DNA of 64,000 nucleotides from an uncultured Oscillospiraceae bacterium (GCA_934481355.1 CAKSPH010000006.1:1-64000), one strand, 5' to 3'; counted from the first letter of the stretch, positions 35,102-43,478 are shown. Notes: generated by a model not told the origin, from the sequence alone. Numbers and translations: made by a program.

Positions 35102-35949
35102 CAGTCCTTCCTCCTTTTAAGCGCGGAGAAGCAGAGGTTAATTATCAGGATAAACACGAACAGCACAACCCCGGTTGCTATCAGGGCGCCCCTGTGAAGT
35201 CCGCCCGCATAGCCCATCTCCATTACGATGTTGGAGGTCATTGTGCGCACGCCGGAGGTGATGCTCTTCGGAATAACGGTCTGGTTGCCCGCAACCAGGA
35301 TGACCGCCATTGTTTCGCCGATGGCGCGTCCAACGCCGAGGATTATCGCCGCGAGTATTCCGGATTTAGCCGCCGGCAGCGAAGCAAAGAACACGCTTCT
35401 TTCATGGGTGGCTCCCAGCGCCAGCGCGCCCTCATAGTAGCTGCGAGGAACGGCGTTCAGCGAGGATTCCGTGGTCTTGATAACTGTGGGGAGTATCATT
35501 ATGCCGAGCAGCACTCCTGCGGTAAGCAGGGACTTTCCCGAGCCGCCGAAAAGCTCCTTCATTATCGGAACTATGACCATCAGCCCGAAGAATCCGAAAA
35601 CGATGGACGGAATTCCGGCAAGAAGATTTATCGCAGGCTTAACGAAAGCGTACAGCTTTTTCGGGCAGTAGTGCGACATGAACACGGCGCAGAGAATGCC
35701 TATCGGGACTCCGATGGCTATTGCGATACCGGTAACGAGTATCGAGCCGATTATCATCGGGAATATCCCGTAGTATCCGCTGGAGGGCTTCCATTTTGTG
35801 CCGAACAGGAAGTCGGTCACGCCTATCTCGCCCATCGCCGGGATACCAGTCGAGAACAGATACACGCATATCAGCACGACCGCGAGTATCGAAACGCAGG
35901 CGCATATCAGGAATAGCGCGTGCATTATGCCTTCTTTTACCTTCTGCAT
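35101..35949 (-). CDS. pstC: Phosphate ABC transporter permease PstC
   Basis: 282 residues with six membrane helices. 'DFLFGTKWKPSSGYYGIFPMIIGSILVTGIAIAIGVPIGI' and the coupling segment 'SSLNAVPRSYYEGALALGATHERSVFFASLPAAKSGI' identify PstC. It is separated from pstS by 348 bases that hold a family B repeat and several hairpins, so its level may be lower than that of PstS. Translation appears coupled to pstA. Confidence 0.95.
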   Translation of the reverse strand: MQKVKEGIMHALFLICACVSILAVVLICVYLFSTGIPAMGEIGVTDFLFGTKWKPSSGYYGIFPMIIGSILVTGIAIAIGVPIGILCAVFMSHYCPKKLYAFVKPAINLLAGIPSIVFGFFGLMVIVPIMKELFGGSGKSLLTAGVLLGIMILPTVIKTTESSLNAVPRSYYEGALALGATHERSVFFASLPAAKSGILAAIILGVGRAIGETMAVILVAGNQTVIPKSITSGVRTMTSNIVMEMGYAGGLHRGALIATGVVLFVFILIINLCFSALKRRKD

Positions 35950-35968
35950 AATAATACCTCTTTATAAA

Positions 35969-36130
35969 GGTCGCCTCAAAAAAACTCCTTCGCAGCAGAT
36001 TTCTATGAATTATATCATCTGCTTCGTTGTCAAACCTTGTAATACATCAAGTATGACTGCGGTTTGACGCCTAGCATCTGATATAAGTCATGCACGAAAT
36101 CTGCTCGCGTCCCGGTTTTTAGAGGTGACC
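35969..36130. repeat. MITE-like element, family B, full-length fold-back copy between pstS and pstC
   Basis: 162 bp with ends GGTCGCCTC and TTTTTAGAGGTGACC. Arms of about 70 bases are imperfect inverses of each other ('GCAGATTTCTATGAATTATATCATCTG' against 'CATCTGATATAAGTCATGCACGAAATCTGC'), and the centre carries GTCAAACC/GGTTTGAC, so the whole element can form one long hairpin in RNA. Confidence 0.75.
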
Positions 36131-36169
36131 TGTAAAATTTCACGAGAAAGATTTTACATTTCTTCTCTC

Positions 36170-36188
36170 AAAAAAGTGCGCTGCACTT
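36170..36188 (-). terminator. Possible weak terminator between pstS and pstC
   Basis: On the minus strand AAGTGC, loop AGC, GCACTT, then TTTT. It would favour pstS over the rest of the operon. Two more hairpins (about 36200-36218 and 36225-36243) lie between it and the pstS stop. Confidence 0.45.
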
Positions 36189-36297
36189 GGAGCCGTACAA
36201 GCCGCTGCGCAGCGCTTAAAGGGAGCCGCAGTTTTGTTCTGCGGAATGTCACCTGCAATCAGATGACGGAAGGGAGAAACCTATTGTTAACGCGGAC

Positions 36298-37248
36298 TTA
36301 AGCAAGCTCGCTCCAGTTGTTGATCTCGCCGGTGTAGATCTTCATGATCTCATCGGAGGTGATGTTCTCAATGGGGTTGTCGAGATTTACGATAACCGCG
36401 ATGCCGTCGTCAGCGATCTTCATCTCGGTAAGACCTGCGTCAAGCTCTTCCTGCTTGAGCTCACGGGAGGACATACCGATATCGCAGGTACCCTCGGTTG
36501 CGGAGGTGATACCAGCGCCGGAGCCTGTCTGCTGAATGTCAATGGTAACGTCAGGGTTCAGACCCTTGTAGCTCTCTGCGAGCTTCTCCATGACAGGTCC
36601 AACGGAAGTGGAGCCGTTCAGGGAGATACCGCCGGAAACTCCGGAAGCTGTGTAGTTATCGGTAACATCAATGGAAATGTAGCCGTTGTCGGAGATTATC
36701 TGCTGACCCTCAACGGACTCGATGAACCTGATGAAGTCCTGAGCCGCAGCGTTCTCATCAAGCTTGGACTGCTGGTAGCATATATTGAACGGTCTTGCTA
36801 CTACATAATCGCCGGACTTGATGTCGGCTACGGAGCATTCAACGCCGTTTACGTCCAGCGCCTTTACGGTGTCGTTCAGGGAGCCGAGGGATATGTAGCC
36901 GATAGCGTCAACGTTTCCGGCAACGCTCATCATTACGCCGTTCGTAGAGTTGGAGATCTCGGCGTCGCCGCGTGTCATGTCCTCCTTCTCGCCGGCTTCG
37001 TTCTTCTGCTCTATGCCCATCAGCTCAACGAACGCGCCTCTTGTGCCGGAGCCGTCCTCGCGGGAAACTACGGTGATATCGGTGTCAAGCTTTGCGCCTG
37101 TGCTTTCAGCAGCTGAGCTGTCTGCTGCGGAGGAGCTGTTGTCCGCTGCGGGAGCGGAGGAACTTGTTGTATTACCGGAGCAGCCTGCGAGTGCTGCAAC
37201 TGCGAGCAGTGCCGCTGTGCTGAGTGTGATTCTTCTTGTCATCTTCAT
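36298..37248 (-). CDS. pstS: Phosphate-binding lipoprotein, apparently circularly permuted PstS
   Basis: 316 residues from the ATG at 37246-37248, with AAGGAG nine bases upstream. It has a signal peptide with lipobox Cys23 and a Ser/Ala linker to about 53. The phosphate-site motifs are all present but in an unusual order. 'VVSREDGSGTRGAF' (61-73), which belongs to the C-terminal half of PstS, comes first with its 'AIGYISLGSL' segment. The normally N-terminal 'NGSTSVGPVMEKL' (211-223), 'TGSGAGI' and 'DIGMSSRELKQEE' come afterwards, and the protein ends at 'YTGEINNWSELA', the point where canonical PstS passes from its first to its second half. The function (binding phosphate outside the membrane) should be kept. 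It is the first gene of the pst-pho operon. Confidence 0.92.
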   Translation of the reverse strand: MKMTRRITLSTAALLAVAALAGCSGNTTSSSAPAADNSSSAADSSAAESTGAKLDTDITVVSREDGSGTRGAFVELMGIEQKNEAGEKEDMTRGDAEISNSTNGVMMSVAGNVDAIGYISLGSLNDTVKALDVNGVECSVADIKSGDYVVARPFNICYQQSKLDENAAAQDFIRFIESVEGQQIISDNGYISIDVTDNYTASGVSGGISLNGSTSVGPVMEKLAESYKGLNPDVTIDIQQTGSGAGITSATEGTCDIGMSSRELKQEELDAGLTEMKIADDGIAVIVNLDNPIENITSDEIMKIYTGEINNWSELA

Positions 37249-37313
37249 AGTTATGTTCTCCTTAGATTTGTATGCGGTGATTACCGCTTTTTGTTTTCCT
37301 GTTTGCAAGAACA

Positions 37314-37368
37314 ATTATATCAAAACTATGTTAAATCCAAAAGCACCGAAGTGTTAAATGTATGTAAA
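37314..37368 (-). promoter_or_regulatory. Pho-box promoter of pstS
   Basis: On the minus strand -10 TATAAT (37314-37319). Upstream lie TTTACA (37363-37368), TTAACA (37352-37357, 11 bases away) and TTAACA (37329-37334, 23 bases on). These match the PhoP-box form TTNAYA. The -35 hexamer is poor, as expected for an activated promoter. Confidence 0.65.
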
Positions 37369-37420
37369 ATGAAATACTGTCTAGTCAGAGGGCAAAAAAC
37401 ACATCTGCATGGATATATAA

Positions 37421-37453
37421 AAACGCTGCAAAAGTCCGTGCTTTTGCAGCGTT
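37421..37453 (-). terminator. Intrinsic terminator after tam
   Basis: Perfect 13-base stem AACGCTGCAAAAG (37422-37434) and CTTTTGCAGCGTT (37441-37453). The minus-strand product ends in TTTTTATA. Confidence 0.85.
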
Positions 37454-37498
37454 GTTCCCTGCACCAGGTTTCCCGAAGCAAACAAAGCGCAGGTAAAT

Positions 37499-38266
37499 TC
37501 AGGATCTTTTCGCGGCGGTGAAGAACAGCCGCGGCATTTTCAGCAGGACGTTATTGTCAGCCTGCAATGGGATATTGCTCCTGACAAGCTCCAGAAGCTC
37601 GCTGAGGAAAGCCTCCCTTTCAGACTCGCCGAGCATATCAAGATACGGTTTCAGACCGCTCCCCCTGTACCATTCTATCACTGCGGCGTGAGATGGCACG
37701 ACATGGTAATAGGTAGTCTCCCACATGGCAACTTCTCCGGAGACCCGCGACAATATATCGTAAGTTGCGTCCGGGGTAAGGTTGTGGAAGTTGTGGATAA
37801 CGTTCAGCTTTTCCCATTTTCCGGCTGAAACAAACTCGTTCAGCAGCTTGTAGAATACCGCCTGCCGGGTGATCGGCATCTGCACCGCCAGCACTCCGCC
37901 GGGATTCAGCTTGTCAATGAGCTTCGGAAACAGGCTTTCATGATCCGGCACCCAGTGCAGGCAGGCGTTCGAAAATATAAGGTCGAATCCGGGAAGCTCC
38001 GACAGCCCGTCAGGCACGCAGCATTTCCGGAATTTCATGTCCGGATAGGTTTTCCTGGCTCTTTCAAGCATATTTTCAGAGCTGTCCACACCCAGCAGCT
38101 CAGCGCCGGGAAAGCGCTCAGCGAGCTGATTCGTGCTGTTTCCCGGACCGCAGCCTATGTCAAGCACCGAACGCGGCGTAATGCCTATCCGGTTTATCAG
38201 GTCAACGGACGGCTGAGTCCGCTCCCTCTCGAATTTTGTGTACTGTCTGGAATCCCAGTCGCCCAT
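37499..38266 (-). CDS. tam: Trans-aconitate 2-methyltransferase-like protein
   Basis: 255 residues. It is a SAM-dependent methyltransferase with motif I 'VLDIGCGPGNSTNQLAERFPGAELLGVDSS'. The opening 'WDSRQYTKFERERTQPSVDLINRI' and 'FDLIFSNACLHWVPDHESLFPKL' are characteristic of Tam, which methylates trans-aconitate, a by-product that inhibits aconitase. The length is as expected. It follows the panE-like gene by 17 bases and ends at a strong terminator. The operon partner gives no clear metabolic link. Confidence 0.88.
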   Translation of the reverse strand: MGDWDSRQYTKFERERTQPSVDLINRIGITPRSVLDIGCGPGNSTNQLAERFPGAELLGVDSSENMLERARKTYPDMKFRKCCVPDGLSELPGFDLIFSNACLHWVPDHESLFPKLIDKLNPGGVLAVQMPITRQAVFYKLLNEFVSAGKWEKLNVIHNFHNLTPDATYDILSRVSGEVAMWETTYYHVVPSHAAVIEWYRGSGLKPYLDMLGESEREAFLSELLELVRSNIPLQADNNVLLKMPRLFFTAAKRS

Positions 38267-38283
38267 TGTGAAAACCTCCTGAT

Positions 38284-39243
38284 TTATAGTGCGCGGGAAC
38301 TTCTTGAAGTGTTCCCTGAATAGTCGAAAAGGCCGTCGTTTTTCTCCTCCAGAGCCTTGATTATGTGGTAAGTGAATTCGTTGTACGGAGTTGGAATGCC
38401 GAGCTCCTTTCCCATTCTGACGATAGCGCCGGAGAACATATCGATTTCCGTATGACGCCCGGCGTCAAGGTCCTGAAGCGTGGAATACCGCGCGGAGGGC
38501 GGCACCAGACTTCCGCGGGTTGATGACGCGTCTGCCCTCCTCATGTCTATTCCCTTTGCGGCAGCTATCGCTTCAAGCTCCTGACGGAGGCCGTTGCTTA
38601 TCGCCATCATGTGCTCGCTGTCCTGATAGCAGCCCACTCCCACGCCGACGACAGCCTGCGGCAGATTGTTGCAGACATTCAGCCGGAATTTGCTCCAGAC
38701 CTCCTCGCGGATAAATTCCGTGCGGCGGTAGTGTATCCCCGTGCCCTCAAAAAGCCTGTCTATCGCAAGGACTCTCTCGCTGTCTGACGGAGCGCCGACC
38801 TCGCCGTAGACTATCCCGATGGTGGTTTCCGGGTCAAAATGATAACCGTCGGTTTCCCTGTGTGAGGCAACCTTTATCAGTGAGTAAACAACGTGCTCAG
38901 AGCCTATCTCCCCGGCGATAATCTCCTCGCTGTCAACGCCGTTCATCAGGCTCATAACGGTCGTATTTTCACCGACCGCCGCGCGAATGGAGCCCAGCGC
39001 CCCCGGAAGCGCTCCGTATTTCAGCGCGACAATGAGCAGGTCAGCGCCGCGAGCCTCCTGCGGAGTCCAGACCTGCGGACGGTACACAGCGCCGTTTATG
39101 GAGCAGCCGTCCCGCTTCAGCCGCTCGGCGCGCTCCCCCTCGGCTATAACGCCTAATTCTGTCGTTTTGCGCCCGGATAGTCCCCATATTATATATGAGC
39201 CTACCGCCCCGGCGCCCAGTACTGCAACTTTTCTTACCTCCAT
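38284..39243 (-). CDS. 2-dehydropantoate 2-reductase family protein
   Basis: 319 residues. 'KVAVLGAGAVGSYIIWGLSG' is the N-terminal NADP-binding motif of ketopantoate reductases. 'SLMNGVDSEEIIAGEIG' contains the conserved Asn-Gly pair, and 'EVWSKFRLNVCNNLPQAVVG' carries the catalytic Lys with Asn. The enzyme class reduces ketopantoate to pantoate for coenzyme A synthesis, though several paralogues have other substrates and no other pan gene is nearby. 'TEIDMFSGAIVRMGKELGIPTPYNE' is the typical C-terminal helix. The RBS is AAAGGAG, eight bases before the ATG. Confidence 0.85.
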   Translation of the reverse strand: MEVRKVAVLGAGAVGSYIIWGLSGRKTTELGVIAEGERAERLKRDGCSINGAVYRPQVWTPQEARGADLLIVALKYGALPGALGSIRAAVGENTTVMSLMNGVDSEEIIAGEIGSEHVVYSLIKVASHRETDGYHFDPETTIGIVYGEVGAPSDSERVLAIDRLFEGTGIHYRRTEFIREEVWSKFRLNVCNNLPQAVVGVGVGCYQDSEHMMAISNGLRQELEAIAAAKGIDMRRADASSTRGSLVPPSARYSTLQDLDAGRHTEIDMFSGAIVRMGKELGIPTPYNEFTYHIIKALEEKNDGLFDYSGNTSRSSRAL

Positions 39244-39272
39244 ATGATATCTCCTTTTGTATGGATTTTCTT

Positions 39273-39335
39273 TATGGCAGCACCGGACAATCGCACGGCA
39301 AAGTGCCAGACGTTAATTGTGCAGTGCTGCCTTAA
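39273..39335. repeat. Palindromic element, second repeat family
   Basis: GGCAGCAC near the left end and GTGCTGCCTTA at the right end pair with each other. The interior has GCAC/GTGC-rich stems. It is related in form to the hairpin at 43497-43537 (TTAAGGC...GTGTTGCCTTAA). It would form the 5' end of the panE-like transcript. Confidence 0.5.
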
Positions 39336-39363
39336 TTATAGCATTGCTGGACGGCGGCGTCAA
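39335..39363 (-). promoter_or_regulatory. Promoter of the panE-like gene and tam
   Basis: On the minus strand TTGACG (39358-39363), 17 bases, TATAAT (39335-39340). Confidence 0.7.
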
Positions 39364-39493
39364 GGTTAGTTTGCCCTTATTGACTTATCTGCACCAAGAA
39401 TATGTACCTCAGATGCCGCATCCCGTCCCGGATGGTTCCCAGGTATTATCTCCCGCCCGGAGCAGCACCGCAGTTATCTTTTTCATATAATGC

Positions 39494-39515
39494 CTCACTT
39501 TTTAGAGGTGACCTT
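39494..39515. repeat. Solitary MITE-like end
   Basis: CTTTTTAGAGGTGACC, the right end shared by both repeat families, with no matching left end nearby. The rest of the 39364-39635 gap shows no gene. Confidence 0.5.
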
Positions 39516-39635
39516 ATACAAAGCGGACAGCATTTGAAATTTGTATACTTCGCCGCATTCTTCAATAGGTGTTTCAACAATTTGGTCATTATGCACAAAG
39601 CGTTAATTAGTGGTAACTTTTTTTCCATAATACCC

Positions 39636-39664
39636 TTGACAATTTGTCGGTTATCAGTTATAAT
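39636..39664 (+). promoter_or_regulatory. Promoter of the leader-peptide/ABC transporter operon
   Basis: TTGACA (39636-39641), 17 bases, TATAAT (39659-39664). The perfect palindrome GACAATTTGTC (39638-39648) overlaps the -35 box and could be an operator. Confidence 0.8.
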
Positions 39665-39735
39665 AGCATTACGCCAACAAAACATATCGAAATAATATGT
39701 ATTATATGAATACTCGTAGAAAGGGGAAATCACAG

Positions 39736-39831
39736 ATGAGCTCTGTAAAGATAATGTGCTGTAATATGATGTGTTCAGTCATGCACCGTATGACCGAGTT
39801 CACTTCCTGCGCCCGTATATTCCGAATGTGA
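39736..39831 (+). CDS. Cys/Met-rich leader peptide
   Basis: 31 codons from ATG (39736) to TGA (39829-39831). An AAAGGGG ribosome binding site lies nine bases upstream and a consensus promoter about 70 bases upstream. Eleven of 31 residues contain sulfur: Met at 1, 7, 11, 12, 16, 19 and 31, and Cys at 8, 9, 13 and 25; the run MCCNMMC is at 7-13. The peptide has no hydrophobic membrane segment. Its stop codon is followed immediately by a small GTTTC/GAAAC hairpin and then by an intrinsic terminator before the next gene. This arrangement matches amino-acid attenuation leaders, with cysteine and/or methionine as the sensed amino acid. That it is translated is inference. Confidence 0.7.
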   Translation: MSSVKIMCCNMMCSVMHRMTEFTSCARIFRM

Positions 39832-39846
39832 GTTTCAGACAGAAAC
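39832..39846 (+). promoter_or_regulatory. Small hairpin directly after the leader peptide
   Basis: GTTTC, loop AGACA, GAAAC. A ribosome stalled in or released from the leader peptide would cover or expose it, so it may act in choosing between terminator and read-through. Confidence 0.4.
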
Positions 39847-39860
39847 CCAGCCATAATCGG

Positions 39861-39884
39861 AGCGCAGCAGAATGCGCTTTTTTA
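39861..39884 (+). terminator. Attenuator terminator before the DUF1847 gene
   Basis: AGCGCA (39861-39866), loop GCAGAA, TGCGCT (39873-39878), then TTTTTATTTTATT. It lies in the leader, 22 bases before the first structural gene. Confidence 0.7.
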
Positions 39885-39905
39885 TTTTATTTGGAGGAAA
39901 ACATC

Positions 39906-40601
39906 ATGCCTGACAACAAGAACATCTGCCATAGCTGCACCGACTGCGGAGTACTGAACTGCGCCAAGCGGAACGGCACATATCCTGAGTTCTGCCCCAC
40001 CGCCGCCCTTACAGAAGAGGAAATAAACGAAGTCACAGACCTCTACTTAAAAAACCGTACCAACCGTAAGATCGCAGTGGCATCCGCTGAGGTAGAGGGA
40101 GCGTTCTACGGGAAATACACAAGGGTCGAGGAGATAATCGAGTTCGCACGAAAGATCGGCGTAAAAAAGATAGGCATAGCGACCTGCGTGGGACTAATCG
40201 AGGAAAGCCGTATATTTGCCCGCATACTGAAACTGAACGGTTTCGAGGTTTACGGAGTAGGCTGCAAAGTCGGCTCAGTTAACAAGACGGATATAGGGAT
40301 AGACGAAAAATACACCTGCGTCACCGGAAAGGTAATGTGCAACCCCATCATGCAGGCGAAGCTCCTCAACAAGGCAAAGGTGGACCTGAATGTCGTCGTT
40401 GGGCTGTGCGTAGGTCACGACAGCCTGTTCTACAAGTACGCCAAGGGCATAACAACTACGCTCGTCACCAAGGACAGAGTGCTTGCGCATAATCCTGTCG
40501 GCGCGCTGTATCAGGCGAGGGCGTATTACAAAAAGCTGCTCCTTGCGCCTGTCGGCGATGAGATAGACTATTCAAAGCTCAGCATAGGCAACTTAAAGTG
40601 A
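39906..40601 (+). CDS. DUF1847 cysteine-rich protein
   Basis: 231 residues from the ATG at 39906 (GGAGG eight bases upstream). The N-terminus has a Cys cluster 'CHSCTDCGVLNCAKRNGTYPEFCP' (about 8-31) that probably binds an iron-sulfur cluster or zinc. Further conserved Cys lie in 'GIATCVGL', 'VGCKVG', 'YTCVTGKVMCNP' and 'VGLCVGHDSLF'. This is the DUF1847 family, cytoplasmic predicted metal-binding proteins with no known reaction. It is the first gene after a sulfur-amino-acid leader peptide and is followed after 17 bases by an ABC importer. A role in handling the imported compound, such as releasing sulfur or a metal, is a reasonable guess only. Confidence 0.85.
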   Translation: MPDNKNICHSCTDCGVLNCAKRNGTYPEFCPTAALTEEEINEVTDLYLKNRTNRKIAVASAEVEGAFYGKYTRVEEIIEFARKIGVKKIGIATCVGLIEESRIFARILKLNGFEVYGVGCKVGSVNKTDIGIDEKYTCVTGKVMCNPIMQAKLLNKAKVDLNVVVGLCVGHDSLFYKYAKGITTTLVTKDRVLAHNPVGALYQARAYYKKLLLAPVGDEIDYSKLSIGNLK

Positions 40602-40618
40602 GCCGGAAAGGAATAACA

Positions 40619-41581
40619 ATGAATAAAACCCTGTTTCGCTCCGGAATTCTGCTGCTTTCAGCCGCTGCCGCAGAGATAGTCGCCGTTGCAGTTCCTGATT
40701 CTGATAAGCATCAGAAGGCGTCGCACCCTTATTTCGCCTGGCTGATAATCGCGATAACCGTTATTTATTTCGCAGCGGCGCTTCTTCTGCACCTGAAAAA
40801 TAAAAAGTCATTCGATGACAGAGGACTGTTTTACAGGGCTCCGTTTCTCGCCGGAGTCCTTCTGGTTCTGAATATCCTTAACATCGTCACGGTAAAGACC
40901 GCGCTGCTGCCCACCCTGTATTTTCCATCCCTCGACCGGGTGTTTGGAACGCTTTTTGAGGACTGGGAACTTATTCTGAAATGCGTGGGATATTCCTCCG
41001 GAATACTCGCTTCGGGCGTTCTGGGAGGGCTGATAGTCGGCTTCCTGATGGGCGTCGGGATAGGGTTCAGCAAGACGCTCAGCTACTGGATCAACCCGCT
41101 GGTGCGTATACTTGGTCCGATCCCGTCCACAGCGTGGATACCGATATTCCTGCTGATTTTCCCCACTGCAAGGGCGGCGAGCGCTTTCATCATCGGAATA
41201 TCCGTGTGGTTCCCAACGGTCGTGCTGACTTCCAGCGGTATCTCAAATGTAAAGAATTCCTATTTCGAGGTGGCTTCAACGCTGGGCGCAAATCACTTCT
41301 GGCGTATTTTCAAGGTGGGAGTCCCCGCTGCAATGCCAAGCATATTCCTCGGTCTGTTCAACGGCATCTGCTCTTCGTTCGTAACGCTGATGACGGCGGA
41401 GATGATAGGCGCAAAATACGGAATGGGATGGTATGTCAACTGGCAGAAGGAAATGATGTGCTACGCGAATGTTTACGCGGGACTTATCGTTATCGCAGTG
41501 CTGTTTTATCTCGTTATCACCGTTCTGTTTAAGGTAAGGGACAAGGTGCTGCTGTGGCAGAAGGGAGTCATCAAATGGTAG
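40619..41581 (+). CDS. ABC transporter permease (NitT/TauT type)
   Basis: 320 residues with about seven membrane helices; the first two, before residue 90, are extra relative to small SsuC/TauC permeases. The coupling motif is 'SYFEVASTLGANHFWRIFKVGVPAAMPSIFLGLFNG'. 'LVRILGPIPSTAWIPIFLLIFPTARAASAFIIGISVWFP' is typical of permeases for nitrate, taurine, sulfonates and related solutes. GGAAAGGA lies before the ATG at 40619. Its stop codon overlaps the start of the ATPase gene (ATGGTAG), indicating translational coupling. Confidence 0.88.
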   Translation: MNKTLFRSGILLLSAAAAEIVAVAVPDSDKHQKASHPYFAWLIIAITVIYFAAALLLHLKNKKSFDDRGLFYRAPFLAGVLLVLNILNIVTVKTALLPTLYFPSLDRVFGTLFEDWELILKCVGYSSGILASGVLGGLIVGFLMGVGIGFSKTLSYWINPLVRILGPIPSTAWIPIFLLIFPTARAASAFIIGISVWFPTVVLTSSGISNVKNSYFEVASTLGANHFWRIFKVGVPAAMPSIFLGLFNGICSSFVTLMTAEMIGAKYGMGWYVNWQKEMMCYANVYAGLIVIAVLFYLVITVLFKVRDKVLLWQKGVIKW

Positions 41582-42354
41582 GAGCAATAGAATTCAAGGG
41601 CGTAAAAAAGAGCTTCCGGCGCCCGGACGGAGAAATAGTCCACGCGCTGAACGGCGTGGATCTGAAAATACATCAGGGGGATTTCGTCTGCCTGATAGGA
41701 CCCTCCGGCTGCGGAAAATCCACCATGCTCCGGCTTCTGGCGGGTCTTGACCAGCCGACAGAGGGAGCGGTTTACCTTGACGGCGAGAAGATAACCAAGC
41801 CGAATTACGACCGCGGACTTGTCTTTCAGGATCCGAACCTGTTCCCGTGGCTGAATATCTACGATAACATTTCCTTCGGTCTGAGAGCAAGGCACATCTT
41901 CAAGCAGAAGAAGGATTCCGTCAAGGAATTTATGGATCTTGTCGGGCTGAGCGGCTTTGAGAAATCATACCCGCACCAGCTTTCCGGCGGAATGTGCCAG
42001 AGAGCTTCCCTTGCGAGGGCGCTCATCGGCCACCCGAAAGCGCTGCTGCTTGACGAGCCCCTCGGCGCGCTGGACGCATTCACCAGAATGAATATGCAGG
42101 ACGAACTTCTGCGCATCAAGTCCGAGCAGAACATGACCATGGTGATGGTGACCCACGATGTGGACGAGGCGGTCTATCTTTCAAACAAGATAGTGGTAAT
42201 GTCCCCCCGTCCGGCAAAGATAGAGGAAATACTCGAAGTACATCTCAGCCAGCCCCGCGACAGAAACAACCCTGAATTTATCCGCCTGAGAAGCGAGATA
42301 CTGAAGGTGCTTGATTTCGCTGGCAGAGAAAAGGAAGTTGAATACACGATTTAA
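41575..42354 (+). CDS. ABC transporter ATP-binding protein (NitT/TauT type)
   Basis: 259 residues. Walker A 'GPSGCGKST', Q-loop 'VFQDPNLFPWLNIYDNI', signature 'LSGGMCQRASLARAL', Walker B 'ALLLDEPLGALDAFTR' and H-loop 'MVTHDVDEAV' are complete. The 'LFPWLN' and 'LDAFTR' variants are typical of SsuB/TauB-like ATPases. The gene starts seven bases before the end of the permease gene, with AGGGAG upstream. Confidence 0.92.
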   Translation: MVGAIEFKGVKKSFRRPDGEIVHALNGVDLKIHQGDFVCLIGPSGCGKSTMLRLLAGLDQPTEGAVYLDGEKITKPNYDRGLVFQDPNLFPWLNIYDNISFGLRARHIFKQKKDSVKEFMDLVGLSGFEKSYPHQLSGGMCQRASLARALIGHPKALLLDEPLGALDAFTRMNMQDELLRIKSEQNMTMVMVTHDVDEAVYLSNKIVVMSPRPAKIEEILEVHLSQPRDRNNPEFIRLRSEILKVLDFAGREKEVEYTI

Positions 42355-42368
42355 TGGAGGATCACACG

Positions 42369-43478
42369 ATGAATTTCAGAAAAATAGCTGCGGCAGCCAT
42401 ATCTGCGGTAATTGCCGTTTCACTTACAGCCTGCGCGCAGCAGGAAAGCTCCGGCGGAAGCGCGGACAGCGATACATATACTCTTAAGGTTGGCGAGGTG
42501 CAGGGCGCGCTCTGCCACGCTCCGCTTCAGGTGGCAATGGAAAAGGGCTACCTTGACGAAGAGGGAATAAAGTGGGAGCGCGTGGATTTCGGCGGCTCCG
42601 ATATACAGGCGGCGCTTGGCTCCGGAATGATAGACTGCGGATTCGGCCTGGTCGGAAAGTTCGTTCAGCCTATTGAAAACGGGCTCAACATGGTAATAAC
42701 CTCCGGTATGCACACAGGCTGCACCAAGATACTTGTCCGTGCAGATTCCGGCATAGAGTCCCTCGCAGACTTAAAGGGAAAGACCATCGGCGTAAGCTCG
42801 CTCGCAAGCTCTGAGGCGATAACAGCCAAGCGTGCCCTCAACGCAGCAGGCGTTGATATTTCGGCGGATTCCGGCGAGGTGTCATTCGCGGTTTACAGCA
42901 CCACAGACCAGCCGGTAGCCCTGATAAACGGCGCTGTAGACGCCATCTCCACCCCTGACCCGGTTGCCACTAACGCAGAGAATGAATACGGTCTGAAAGT
43001 GCTGCTTGATACGGCAGTGACCGAGCCCTACGCGAGCGAGTACTGCTGCGTGAGCTTCGTATCCGCAGAACTTGCGGAAAAGCACCCGGATATAGCAGCT
43101 GCCTTCACAAGGGCAGTGCTGAAAGCTTCCTCTTTTGTTGCTCAGAATCCAGAGGAAGCAGCCCAGATACAGATAGACGGCGAGTATGTCAGCGGCGACG
43201 CTTCGGCAAATGCCGAGATACTCAAGGGATATAAGTACATTCCGAGCGTTCAGGGCGGCTATGACGCACTCCTGAATGTTGCGACTGATCTTCATAACAT
43301 CGGTCTGCTCAAGGAATCTACCGATGTTTCCGCCCTTGTGGGACGTTCGTTCAAGTTTTTTGACGGAGTTCCGGACAGCTACGCTGTGGAAAACGGAGAG
43401 TTCACTGAAGTGGCTTATGAGAGCAAATCCCTTTCTGCCACCCCGGAAACCCACAAAATGAGCGACTGCTGCGGATAA
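42369..43478 (+). CDS. ABC transporter substrate-binding lipoprotein (NMT1/TauA-like)
   Basis: 369 residues from the ATG at 42369 with GGAGG eight bases upstream. It has a signal peptide with lipobox 'LTAC' at Cys23 or so and a short Ser/Gly linker. The binding fold shows 'VGEVQGALCHAPLQVAMEKGYLDEEGIKWERVDFGGSDIQAALGSGMIDCGFG' and 'LADLKGKTIGVSSLAS', as in SsuA/TauA/NMT1-type proteins. 'LCHAP' replaces the usual 'pl' segment and puts a Cys-His near the ligand. The C-terminus ends SDCCG, an unusual pair of Cys. The ligand is unknown; the leader peptide suggests a sulfur compound. Confidence 0.88.
   Translation: MNFRKIAAAAISAVIAVSLTACAQQESSGGSADSDTYTLKVGEVQGALCHAPLQVAMEKGYLDEEGIKWERVDFGGSDIQAALGSGMIDCGFGLVGKFVQPIENGLNMVITSGMHTGCTKILVRADSGIESLADLKGKTIGVSSLASSEAITAKRALNAAGVDISADSGEVSFAVYSTTDQPVALINGAVDAISTPDPVATNAENEYGLKVLLDTAVTEPYASEYCCVSFVSAELAEKHPDIAAAFTRAVLKASSFVAQNPEEAAQIQIDGEYVSGDASANAEILKGYKYIPSVQGGYDALLNVATDLHNIGLLKESTDVSALVGRSFKFFDGVPDSYAVENGEFTEVAYESKSLSATPETHKMSDCCG

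Noticed and set aside
39771..39905. Longer start for the DUF1847 protein at 39771
   Set aside because: It would pass through the intrinsic terminator, and the ATG at 39906 has GGAGG at the right distance.
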